DNA of 38,847 bases from the NCBI GenBank assembly GCA_017440545.1, contig JAFSGZ010000050.1:1-38847 (forward strand). Reading direction: 5' to 3'. The position numbers and the translations under genes were made by a program. Shown here piece after piece: positions 25,949 through 33,596 of this stretch (its first letter is position 1; each line of letters opens with the position of its first letter). Below the pieces are notes generated by a model. It searched no databases. It was not told the origin of the DNA and saw only the letters and a program-made list of their open reading frames with translations. The DNA comes from Oscillospiraceae bacterium (GTDB lineage Bacteria; Bacillota; Clostridia; Oscillospirales; Ruminococcaceae).

Positions 25949-26716
25949 TTAAAAAATAACGGCAAAGCTGCCCTTCTTTTTGAATTTAAGTTTTTTATAC
26001 ATTTTAAGTGCGACGGGGTTTACACAAAACACAAATGGAGTGTTACCCTCGTCTAAAATTTCACGGCAAATACTTGAAACTATAAGGCTTCCAAGTCCCC
26101 TTTTGCGATATTCGCCCGAAACAGTAACATCCGAAATGACCGAAATGCCATTATATTTATGAAACATTCCTGCAGTAGCAATATTTTTATCGTTATCCTT
26201 TATAAGCCTCATTTTATAGGGGAGCTTTTTTCTGTAAAAAATGTCGCAGTAATAGGCGTCAAACTCACACTTTTTAAAGAGTGGGTCACAGAATTTAATG
26301 GTATCGTAAAACTCCTTTATGTCCTCGGTTTTACAAACCTTAAATTCGCTCTCTTTTTTGTTAATATCCTTTACACTTAAAATTTCACCTAATACAATCG
26401 ACCTATTTAGCACGCCGTTTATTTTAAGCGCCGCCTTTTTACTACACTCAATATTAAAGCCCTTTGCCTCTAAGCTTAAATAAGAGCAAAGCTCGGTGTA
26501 GCCCGAATTTTTAAAATTTACTATTATAATAGAACCGTTGCACCTTACAAAAACGCCAAGCAAAGCCTTTTTAGAGGTGATTTTAAAAATTTCGCAAAGC
26601 TTATGCTCATAAAAGCACTCGGCGTTTGCCATAAGCTTTATAAAAAGGGCATCGTTTTTGCTTTTTGAAGCATTATAAATGCTTTCAAGCTCTTTTAAAT
26701 CAATTTTATTTATCAT
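25949..26716 (-). CDS. GNAT-family N-acetyltransferase
   Basis: This 255-residue protein has its GNAT fold in the C-terminal half. ISVISDVTVSGEYRKRGLGS holds the strand-4/acetyl-CoA pyrophosphate loop (R/QxxGxG/A type), and FVFCVNPVALKMYKKLKFKK is the usual strand 5, helix 4 and final strand. The N-terminal 110 residues are a separate region without a clear acetyl-CoA motif, perhaps a degenerate GNAT half or substrate domain. The substrate is unknown. The ATG overlaps the upstream M42 stop (ATGA), implying coupling to the peptidase. Confidence 0.8.
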   Translation of the reverse strand: MINKIDLKELESIYNASKSKNDALFIKLMANAECFYEHKLCEIFKITSKKALLGVFVRCNGSIIIVNFKNSGYTELCSYLSLEAKGFNIECSKKAALKINGVLNRSIVLGEILSVKDINKKESEFKVCKTEDIKEFYDTIKFCDPLFKKCEFDAYYCDIFYRKKLPYKMRLIKDNDKNIATAGMFHKYNGISVISDVTVSGEYRKRGLGSLIVSSICREILDEGNTPFVFCVNPVALKMYKKLKFKKKGSFAVIF

Positions 26717-27738
26717 AGTTCATTTATCTTTTCTAAAACTGCCGAAACAAGATTTTTGGTGTCTATAAGGTCGGAGAGTGAAATTACACAGCTCGGAGTG
26801 TGTAAATAGCGGCAGGGAAGTGAAATAGCCGCCGTTTTAACACCGCCTGCACTTTTGTGTACAGCCGAAGCATCGTTTCCGCCTGCAACTTTGTTTTTGG
26901 TCTGGCAGTTTATATTTTTTTCTTTTGCGGTTTTTAAAATAAGATTAAAAAAGTCTTTATTGTAAATGGTACCCTTGTCCATAAACGAAACCACACCGCC
27001 GCCATTTAGCTTACAAACGCTGTCCTCGTCAGACACGCCGTATATGTCGCAGGCAGTCGTTGAATCTATAACAATAGCATAGTTGGATTTTATCTCTTCG
27101 GCAGCACAAACTGCACCTCTGCATCCGATTTCTTCCTGAACGGTGAAAACAAAATAGGTGTCAAAGTACATAGGCTCGCGAATTAACTCTAAAAGAACAG
27201 CACAGCCACATCTGTCGTCAAGCGCGCGAGAAAGCACACGGTTGTCACCAAAAACAGTAAACTCACTATCTAAAACGCCACTGTCACCAAGGCGCACATA
27301 TCTTTGTGCATCTTGTTTGTTTTTAGCCCCGATGTCAATATAAAGCTCGTCCTGAGATAAGGTTTTACGAAGATTTTCTTTACCTAACAAATGAATTGGG
27401 CAAACGCCGATAACGCCGTTAACACTTGTGCCCTTTGCAGAAATTGTAACATTTTTTGCGGGTAAAATTCTTTCATCAATGCCGCCGACAAGCGAAAACT
27501 TTAAAAGTCCGTTGTCTAAAATGTTTGTAATAACAAATCCAACCTCGTCCATGTGTGAAAGAAGCATAACCTTTTTAGAACTGTCTTGTCCCTTTTTAAA
27601 GGCAATTACATTACCTATGTTGTCAATTTTTATATCATCGCAAAGGCCATCAAGCTTTTTTACAATAAGCTCGGCTAAATTTTCCTCGTTTCCCGAAACA
27701 GCAATAACAGAGGAGAGCTCTTTAAGATTTTCAAGCAT
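26713..27738 (-). CDS. M42 family metallo-aminopeptidase (copy 1)
   Basis: M42 peptidases are cytosolic di-metal aminopeptidases that form large tetrahedral assemblies and trim peptides. The 341-residue protein keeps all expected ligands: LLSHMDEVGF (His), SRALDDRCG (bridging Asp), TVQEEIGCRG (catalytic Glu and ligand Glu), IVIDST (Asp) and PCRYLHTPS (His). It overlaps the upstream paralogue by eight bases and the downstream GNAT gene by four. AGGAGGG is ahead of the ATG. The substrate preference (glutamyl, leucyl or other) cannot be read. Confidence 0.92.
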   Translation of the reverse strand: MLENLKELSSVIAVSGNEENLAELIVKKLDGLCDDIKIDNIGNVIAFKKGQDSSKKVMLLSHMDEVGFVITNILDNGLLKFSLVGGIDERILPAKNVTISAKGTSVNGVIGVCPIHLLGKENLRKTLSQDELYIDIGAKNKQDAQRYVRLGDSGVLDSEFTVFGDNRVLSRALDDRCGCAVLLELIREPMYFDTYFVFTVQEEIGCRGAVCAAEEIKSNYAIVIDSTTACDIYGVSDEDSVCKLNGGGVVSFMDKGTIYNKDFFNLILKTAKEKNINCQTKNKVAGGNDASAVHKSAGGVKTAAISLPCRYLHTPSCVISLSDLIDTKNLVSAVLEKINEL

Positions 27739-28756
27739 TTTTGTCCCCCTCCTTTATATAGGTTAAAATAAGCTTTGCCGTGTTTTCAATGTCGAAAAGA
27801 GAGCAGAGCTCCGAAGGGGTGTGCATATTTTTAATTGGGATAGATAAAAGCGCTGTTTTTGTAGCTCCGTACATAATAGACACAACATCGGCATTGGTTC
27901 CTGTAAGCTCGGGAAGAATTTCGTCTTGATAGGGGATAGCATATTTCTTGGCTGATAAGATTAAATTTTCACGCATTTTCTTATCTAAAACGGGTGAAAG
28001 ACCAAGCATCGCGCCCTTTTCAAGCTCACCGCATTTTTCGCTTGGAGCGCCGTTTTGCTTTGCAAAGCTCACATCAATACAAATTGCCTCATCGGGCATG
28101 ATGTTGTGCTTTGCCGCTTTTATTCCGCGGCAGCCCACTTCCTCACCCGAGGTTAAAACAATATAAACGCAGGTGTTTAAAGGCTCTTTCTTTAAAAGCT
28201 CGTCTAAAACTAAAAGAGCGCAGGTACAGCCTGCCTTGTTATCTAAAAAGGGTGAAATTACACGGTTTTCTCCAATTAAATTTAAAGGCGCAGAAATGCA
28301 AACAGCATCTCCGACCGAAACTGTTTGTGATAATTTTTCAAAAGAAAGACCTGTGTCGATATAAAGCTCGTTTAAACTAAGGTAGCTCTTATCGTCGCCG
28401 CCTTTTTGAAGATGCGGAGGAACGCTTGAAAATACGCCGTCTATAACCTCTCTGCCGTAAATTTTAACGCGAGAGGCTAAAAGGGTGCGCTCGTCTATGC
28501 TACCGACGGCATCAACCTTTAAAAATCCGCCCTCTAAAACGGCAGTTACTATAAAGCCGATTTGGTCGCAGTGCGCCTCGACTAAAAGCTTTTTGCCGTT
28601 TTTGTTTCCTATGGGTCCAATTATTATATTGTTTATATTATCTTTATAAACCTCTGCTTTGCTAAAAAGCTCTTTAATGTAAGGTATTAAAGAGTCTTCA
28701 AAGCCCGAAACAGAGTTATAATGAAGAAGTGAAGATAAAATATTTAAAGCGTTCAT
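27731..28756 (-). CDS. M42 family metallo-aminopeptidase (copy 2)
   Basis: A 341-residue paralogue of the next gene downstream, the same length but clearly diverged. The ligands are kept in altered surroundings: VEAHCDQIGF (His), SPFLDNKAGC (bridging Asp), TSGEEVGCRG (Glu pair), ICIDVSF (Asp) and IPIKNMHTPSE (His). The basic side chain after the bridging Asp changes from DDR to DNK, and the pocket before the last ligand from PCRYLH to PIKNMH. This suggests a different substrate side-chain preference. AGGAG precedes the ATG; murD lies 13 bases upstream in the same operon. Confidence 0.92.
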   Translation of the reverse strand: MNALNILSSLLHYNSVSGFEDSLIPYIKELFSKAEVYKDNINNIIIGPIGNKNGKKLLVEAHCDQIGFIVTAVLEGGFLKVDAVGSIDERTLLASRVKIYGREVIDGVFSSVPPHLQKGGDDKSYLSLNELYIDTGLSFEKLSQTVSVGDAVCISAPLNLIGENRVISPFLDNKAGCTCALLVLDELLKKEPLNTCVYIVLTSGEEVGCRGIKAAKHNIMPDEAICIDVSFAKQNGAPSEKCGELEKGAMLGLSPVLDKKMRENLILSAKKYAIPYQDEILPELTGTNADVVSIMYGATKTALLSIPIKNMHTPSELCSLFDIENTAKLILTYIKEGDKNA

Positions 28757-28769
28757 AAATTCTCCTAAA

Positions 28770-30173
28770 TTAAAGGGCGTTTACAATGTCCTTAAAATGT
28801 CTGCCGCGCTCCTCAAAATTTCTATATTTATCAAAGCTTGCAGAGGCAGGGCTTAAAATTACAATATCTCCGCTTTGGCTTTTTATCAGAGCGGTTTTAA
28901 CAGCCTCGTTCATATCATTTACCCTTATAATTTCGGGTAAAGCGAGAGGCGAGGTGTCATCTTTTACGGCAGTTTCTATTTTATCTGCTGTGTTTCCCAT
29001 TGTGATTAAAAGCTTAACATTCTCTTTAATAATAGGTGCAAGAGGGGCATAGGACAGATTTTTGTCATATCCGCCTGCAATTAAGATAAGCTTTTGCGAG
29101 AAGGATTTTAAGCCTGCAATAGTTCTTGTGGGGCTTGAGGCGATAGAGTCGTTATAAAATTTAACGCCATTTACCTCTTTAACAAACTCAATTCTGTGTT
29201 CAACCCCCGAAAATGTAGCGGCAACCTGTCTTACAATTTCACTTCCGACCTCGTTTCCGACTGCCGAAATAGCGGTTAAATAGTTTTCAACATTATGCTC
29301 GCCGGGGATTTTAATAAGCGACTTATGCATAATTTTCTCAATCGAGCTTCCGCTTTTAAGAAAAATATCGCCGTTTTCATCCAAAAATGCACCATCAAAA
29401 TTGTTTTCAATAAAGCAAGCTTTGTTAGCGTATGAAAAGAAATTAACGCTGCCTTTTGAGAGGGTGCGCATTTTATAGGTTTCCTCATTATCCAAATTTA
29501 AAACAAGGCGCTGTGAGGAATTTTGGTGAATGAAAATGTTCTTTTTAGAGTCGATATATTCCTGCATATCGTGGTGCACATCAAGGTGGTTTGGCGAAAG
29601 GTTTGTAATAACTGCAACATCGGCACTTTTTCTCATAGAAATAAGCTGAAAGCTTGAAAGCTCAACAACAGCAACATCATCTTTTTTTATGCTGTGGCAT
29701 ATAGGAAGAAGTGCGCGGCCTAAATTTCCGCCTAGGTGAACCGTTTTGCCGCTTTGTTTAAGCATAGTTGCAATAACATTTGAGGTTGTGGTTTTGCCGT
29801 CGCTTCCTGTGATGGCATAAATTTTGCAGGGACAAAACTCAAAGAAAAGCTCCATTTCGCTTGTAATCATAGCGCCGCTCTTTTTTATTTCATCAAGCGC
29901 GGGGCTTAAAAAATACATTCCCGGAGTTCTGAAAACTATATCGGCATCAACGTTTTTAAGATAATTAGGACCTGTTTTAAATTTAACGCCCAATGACATA
30001 AGCTCGTCTTTTTCTTTTATGTCATCTAAATTTCGCTTGTCGCAAAGGGTGACAAGTGCGCCCTTCTCGGCACAAATTTTAATAAGCTCGCGGTGGCTTA
30101 CTCCAATACCGATAAAGGCAATTTTCATGCCCTTTATTTTATTGTAAAAATCAAAAATATCGCAGAATTTCAC
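28770..30173 (-). CDS. murD: UDP-N-acetylmuramoyl-L-alanine--D-glutamate ligase
   Basis: MurD adds D-glutamate to UDP-MurNAc-L-Ala in the cytoplasmic stage of peptidoglycan synthesis. The 467-residue protein has IAFIGIGVSHREL in the N-terminal UDP-binding domain, the ATP loop AITGSDGKTTTSN (about 116-128), HLGGNLGRALLP, NLSPNHLDVH, and FSGVEHRIEFV followed by YNDSIASSPTRT in the C-terminal domain. The start is GTG, with AAGGAGAG about nine bases upstream; it directly abuts the stop of the preceding gene. It is away from any mra/mur/fts cluster and grouped with aminopeptidases. Confidence 0.96.
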   Translation of the reverse strand: MKFCDIFDFYNKIKGMKIAFIGIGVSHRELIKICAEKGALVTLCDKRNLDDIKEKDELMSLGVKFKTGPNYLKNVDADIVFRTPGMYFLSPALDEIKKSGAMITSEMELFFEFCPCKIYAITGSDGKTTTSNVIATMLKQSGKTVHLGGNLGRALLPICHSIKKDDVAVVELSSFQLISMRKSADVAVITNLSPNHLDVHHDMQEYIDSKKNIFIHQNSSQRLVLNLDNEETYKMRTLSKGSVNFFSYANKACFIENNFDGAFLDENGDIFLKSGSSIEKIMHKSLIKIPGEHNVENYLTAISAVGNEVGSEIVRQVAATFSGVEHRIEFVKEVNGVKFYNDSIASSPTRTIAGLKSFSQKLILIAGGYDKNLSYAPLAPIIKENVKLLITMGNTADKIETAVKDDTSPLALPEIIRVNDMNEAVKTALIKSQSGDIVILSPASASFDKYRNFEERGRHFKDIVNAL

Positions 30174-31529
30174 TTATATATTCTCTCCTTTTAAAAGAGG
30201 CTTAGAGTTTTTGTTTAAATCGTCAAATAAGGCTTTTATAAGAATAATTAATACAATTCCGTTAGCTATTGGAAGATAGTTAAAGCTAATGGGTGGTTCG
30301 CCGAAAATAAAGGGATAGTAGGAAACAAAGCCGGTTGTTAAAAGAATAGGTGCTATATATAAACGCTTGTTTTTAACTATTACATAAATTATTGAAAGAA
30401 CTTCGGCTAAATAGAAATATCTTTCGTGCATACGGGGAAGCAAAAAGGGAATAAGCAAACAGAAAATAAGTGCTATATCAAGTATATGCTTTTTTTCGAT
30501 TTTTTTGTATTTGTTTAATAAAGCAATTAAAACAAGCAGCGCACCTGCGCCTGCAAAGAATACAGCTGCACTACCGAAGAACATAAACTCGCTTTCGGGG
30601 AAAATCTCCCAGAAGCTTGCCGCATTCATTGAAAGAGAGGGATAGCTTTGTGTCTGCGAAAGATAAATTGAAAATGTATCGTAAAAGGACCTGCCGCAAA
30701 TAAGAGCCGGAACAAGTGTTAAAACAAATGTTACAGGGAAAAGCACAAGGTCTAAAGGCTTTATTTTCTTTAAAATGAGCAGGAAAACTATTATTGGCAA
30801 AATAAATATGGTTTGAATTTTAAAGGAAAAGGCAAGTGAAAAGAATATTACGCTAAGTGAGCCTTTGTCCTTTAAGGCAAAATAGAGGGCAAATATACAA
30901 AATGCAGTGTAAACCGAGTCGCACTGTGCCCAGTAAGATGAATTTAAAAATACAGTCGGTGCAAAAAGAAAAATAGTAAATGCAAAAAGCTTGCTGTTGT
31001 CGCCATTATTAAACACCGACACAAGCTTTAAAACGCCGAGAGCGCAAACTAAATCAAAAATAACTGAAATGATTTTAATCATATAAAGGTCGCGAATGCC
31101 CGACTTTGCAATTACAAACAAAAAGTAAAGATAGGGCATATTATAGTCGCCGATAGGCTTAACCAAAGCCTCAACGCCCGGAAGGGTGCGCATTTCAAAA
31201 ATCCATTCGCTTAAAAACGAATTGTAATCGCCTGATTGCGAGTCGAACATAAAAAGTCGCATAATTATGGCGAATGTGGCTATGAAAATGGCGGCTAAAA
31301 AGCTTAAATCGCTTTTAAAATCTCCGTAATAATATAAAAATAGCATACAAAGCACAAGCGCCGCAGCCGAAATGATAAACACGGCAGTTGCGTCACTGCT
31401 TTGCAAAAGACTTAAATTTTTGTAAATATCAGAATTAAAAAATACGCCTATGAAAGTAATAAGCGGAAAAATGAGTGCTATAAGGCGCAGCTTTTTGGGA
31501 TTTAAAAAGTTATCAAGCTTAAAATTCAT
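30174..31529 (-). CDS. GT-C fold polytopic membrane glycosyltransferase
   Basis: A 451-residue membrane protein with about ten to twelve hydrophobic spans. The first extracytoplasmic loop carries acidic residues (FDSQSGDYNSFLSEWIFEM), as expected for the metal/donor site of GT-C (PMT/ArnT/GT87-like) enzymes. These use polyprenyl-phosphate sugars outside the membrane. Also family-like are the YWAQCDSVYTAF and SFKIQTIFILPIIV segments and the LPRMHERYFYLAE loop. I use the ATG at 31529 because AGGAG lies seven bases upstream. A longer frame adds 25 charged residues without a ribosome site. It immediately precedes murD in the operon. The acceptor is unknown; a cell-envelope polymer is the natural guess. 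Confidence 0.78.
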   Translation of the reverse strand: MNFKLDNFLNPKKLRLIALIFPLITFIGVFFNSDIYKNLSLLQSSDATAVFIISAAALVLCMLFLYYYGDFKSDLSFLAAIFIATFAIIMRLFMFDSQSGDYNSFLSEWIFEMRTLPGVEALVKPIGDYNMPYLYFLFVIAKSGIRDLYMIKIISVIFDLVCALGVLKLVSVFNNGDNSKLFAFTIFLFAPTVFLNSSYWAQCDSVYTAFCIFALYFALKDKGSLSVIFFSLAFSFKIQTIFILPIIVFLLILKKIKPLDLVLFPVTFVLTLVPALICGRSFYDTFSIYLSQTQSYPSLSMNAASFWEIFPESEFMFFGSAAVFFAGAGALLVLIALLNKYKKIEKKHILDIALIFCLLIPFLLPRMHERYFYLAEVLSIIYVIVKNKRLYIAPILLTTGFVSYYPFIFGEPPISFNYLPIANGIVLIILIKALFDDLNKNSKPLLKGENI

Positions 31530-31578
31530 TTTTAATCTCCTAAAATGTAATAAAAAGGGGAATTTTGTTTTAAACCGT

Positions 31579-31612
31579 AAACTGCTGTGCCTAAAAATAG
31601 GCACAGCAGTTT
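31579..31612 (-). terminator. Strong hairpin after the FAD oxidoreductase gene
   Basis: AAACTGCTGTGCCTA (31579-31593), loop AAAA, TAGGCACAGCAGTTT (31598-31612): a perfect 15-bp stem. The minus-strand T-run after it is short and interrupted (TTT-ACGG-TTT). It may therefore be an inefficient terminator, allowing some read-through, or a 3'-end-protecting hairpin. Confidence 0.65.
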
Positions 31613-31622
31613 AAATTAATGC

Positions 31623-33386
31623 TTATTTTACATCAAATGCAAATACGTGGCAATCGTCGTTACCCCAGGTTGAAAGCGGGGTAAGGCGAACTGCAACAGC
31701 CTCTACATCAGCCTCGTGGATGTTAAGACGCTTGTAGTTGTTATCAACATCAGCAATAACCTTAACGCTTCCGTCGGCTAAAACTGCCTCAATCTTGTAT
31801 GCCTTTGTCATTGTTTTGGGAACATAGAAAGGAATAAAGCTTAAGGGACGGTTGTGAATCATATTTCTTATAATTCTGGTTTCAGGCATTGTTTTGCGGT
31901 TTAAGTCGCTATCGAATACAACTCTGACTTCAGAAAGCTTTGTGGGAGCATCAAAGCGATACTCAACGCTCTTTCCGGGGGTAGCTCTCCAGCCGTTGTC
32001 GTTGCCGTCATATTCACGGTCAATACCGTTTCTGAGGTTTTCAGCATCCTCATCGTCGCAAACGATTGTTGCATTCTTTGTTAAGTCAGAAACAATTCTG
32101 TCAACAAAGGGAAGGAAGCAGTCGTCATACATAAGTGTTTGCTGAAGCTCTTTTATGTGTCCACCTGTGTAAATCTCTCTGGGAGTAATTCCCTTCTTTG
32201 TTGCCATACTTGCAGCAGTACCTGCTGCCTGACCTAAAATACCGCAGGTGAGCATAACTCTTGTTGAAGAAAGAGCAGAGTGTGTAACGCTGATGTTTCT
32301 TCCTGCGAACATAAGGTTAGAAATGTTCTTTGAATAAATGCTGCGGTAGGGAATACCATAGGGGCAGGGAGCGGGATGGAAAATTGTGGGAGCTTCTCTT
32401 GTTCTGAAGCCCTCGGGGTGATGGTCGTCCATCTTCCAGCCGCCGTATGCGATAATGTCTTCAAACTTGCCTTCTGCCTCAACATCGTTTTGAGTCATAA
32501 TGTGGTCGCCTACATATCTGCGGCTCTCACGGTTACCTGGGAGAATACCAACCCAGTCAAGATGCCAGTTACGGTTTGCTTCTGCAACAGCGGGGTCGTT
32601 CTTGCAGTAATCCCACATACCATAGGCAATCTCTAAAAGCTCGTTTCTAATTTCTTCGCAGTCGTCAATAGTGTTCTTAACGCCGCCAAGCTCCATCCAC
32701 CAGAAGTTTTCGCCTACATCTTCCATATGAGGCTTTCTTTGAATGGTTGCGTGCTCATATTTTTCTGCCCAAACGGGAGGAATATAGTAAGAGGGCTTAT
32801 CTGTTTCAACAGCCTGAATCATGCAGGAAAGACCCATTGTCTTTTTATCTGCAACCTCAGGAGCGATACTTTCGTTAAATTCTCCTCTTGCTTCTCTGCC
32901 TTGTCTGAACTCAGCGTTTGTAAGAGGTGCTAAAATGCTGTTACCCGAGCAGTCAATGAAAATCTTAGCATTAACCACGTGGAACTTTTGTGTAGTTGTC
33001 TGCCAGCCCTTAACAGAAACGATTTTATCGCCGTCCATCTCTGCATCAAGGCAGCTGCAGTTTAAAAGCATTGTGATGTTCTTCTCTAAATAAATTTTCT
33101 CGAAAAGAACGCTGTCCCAAATGCTGTAATTTCTTTCGGGGTTACGGTAAAGGTTATCCATTTCGATTTCTTCAACGATTCCCGACTCACGACAGTCTTT
33201 ACCCTGAGCGCCGCAAAGCCACATACGGACTTCACTTGAAGCGTTTCCTCCGAACATGGGGCGGTCCTGCATAATGGCAACTTTAGAACCGTGGCGTGCA
33301 GCTGAAACAGCAGCGCAAAGTCCTGCAAGTCCTCCGCCGACTACGCATATATCAACGTTATGCGAAACAGTCTTAAGATTTGACAT
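31623..33386 (-). CDS. FAD-dependent oxidoreductase with C-terminal beta domain
   Basis: A 587-residue PF12831-type flavoprotein. The N-terminal Rossmann loop reads DICVVGGGLAGLCAAVSAAR (12-31), followed by the PMFGGNASSEVRMW stretch (43-56) typical of the family and the FAD-closing motif NLMFAGRNISVTHSALSSTR (357-376). From about residue 437 an extra 150-residue beta-rich domain begins (KSVEYRFDAPTKLSEVRVVF). Its shape recalls galactose-binding/discoidin-like domains. No signal peptide is seen. It is transcribed away from the ROK operon out of a shared 210-base regulatory gap, so it is likely part of the same regulon. The substrate is unknown; context suggests a sugar or sugar derivative. 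Confidence 0.85.
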   Translation of the reverse strand: MSNLKTVSHNVDICVVGGGLAGLCAAVSAARHGSKVAIMQDRPMFGGNASSEVRMWLCGAQGKDCRESGIVEEIEMDNLYRNPERNYSIWDSVLFEKIYLEKNITMLLNCSCLDAEMDGDKIVSVKGWQTTTQKFHVVNAKIFIDCSGNSILAPLTNAEFRQGREARGEFNESIAPEVADKKTMGLSCMIQAVETDKPSYYIPPVWAEKYEHATIQRKPHMEDVGENFWWMELGGVKNTIDDCEEIRNELLEIAYGMWDYCKNDPAVAEANRNWHLDWVGILPGNRESRRYVGDHIMTQNDVEAEGKFEDIIAYGGWKMDDHHPEGFRTREAPTIFHPAPCPYGIPYRSIYSKNISNLMFAGRNISVTHSALSSTRVMLTCGILGQAAGTAASMATKKGITPREIYTGGHIKELQQTLMYDDCFLPFVDRIVSDLTKNATIVCDDEDAENLRNGIDREYDGNDNGWRATPGKSVEYRFDAPTKLSEVRVVFDSDLNRKTMPETRIIRNMIHNRPLSFIPFYVPKTMTKAYKIEAVLADGSVKVIADVDNNYKRLNIHEADVEAVAVRLTPLSTWGNDDCHVFAFDVK

Positions 33387-33449
33387 AGTACCTACTCCTT
33401 CTATAATAAGTAATAATATATTTCAGTAAAAAGGTCTTATTTCTATTTA

Positions 33450-33479
33450 AGTTTATCACAATATAAAATATGAAGTCAA
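33450..33479 (-). promoter_or_regulatory. Promoter of the FAD oxidoreductase gene
   Basis: On the minus strand: TTGACT (33474-33479), 18 bases, TAAACT (33450-33455) with TGA upstream of the -10. One arm of the inverted repeat (33459-33468) lies in its spacer. Confidence 0.65.
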
Positions 33480-33536
33480 GCAAAACGGCAAAATAAACCA
33501 AAATAAATTACACAATTCACAGGCGGTTTTATATTG
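33459..33536. repeat. 10-bp inverted repeat in the divergent promoter region (candidate ROK operators)
   Basis: CAATATAAAA at 33459-33468 and its exact reverse complement TTTTATATTG at 33527-33536 are 58 bases apart. The left arm lies in the spacer of the FAD-gene promoter, the right arm runs into the -35 of the ROK-operon promoter. The left site also reads TTTAT-6-ATAAA as a local palindrome. Position suggests binding sites for the adjacent ROK regulator. In A/T-rich DNA a 10-bp match could be chance. Confidence 0.45.
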
Positions 33537-33563
33537 ACACTTCCAAAATTTGTGTGGTATAAT
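33534..33563 (+). promoter_or_regulatory. Promoter of the ROK-led sugar operon
   Basis: TTGACA (33534-33539, full consensus), 18 bases, TATAAT (33558-33563, full consensus) with TGG upstream (extended -10). A strong promoter of this kind usually needs repression. Confidence 0.88.
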
Positions 33564-33596
33564 ACTACTGTATAAATTATGATTAGAGGTGCTTTT

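Noticed and set aside
31530-31604. N-terminal extension of the GT-C glycosyltransferase
   Set aside because: No ribosome site precedes it, it runs into the perfect hairpin at 31579-31612, and AGGAG fits the ATG at 31529.
31579-31612. Perfect 15-bp hairpin as a mobile-element end or CRISPR-like repeat
   Set aside because: It is a single copy directly after a stop codon; a terminator or 3'-stabilising hairpin explains it.
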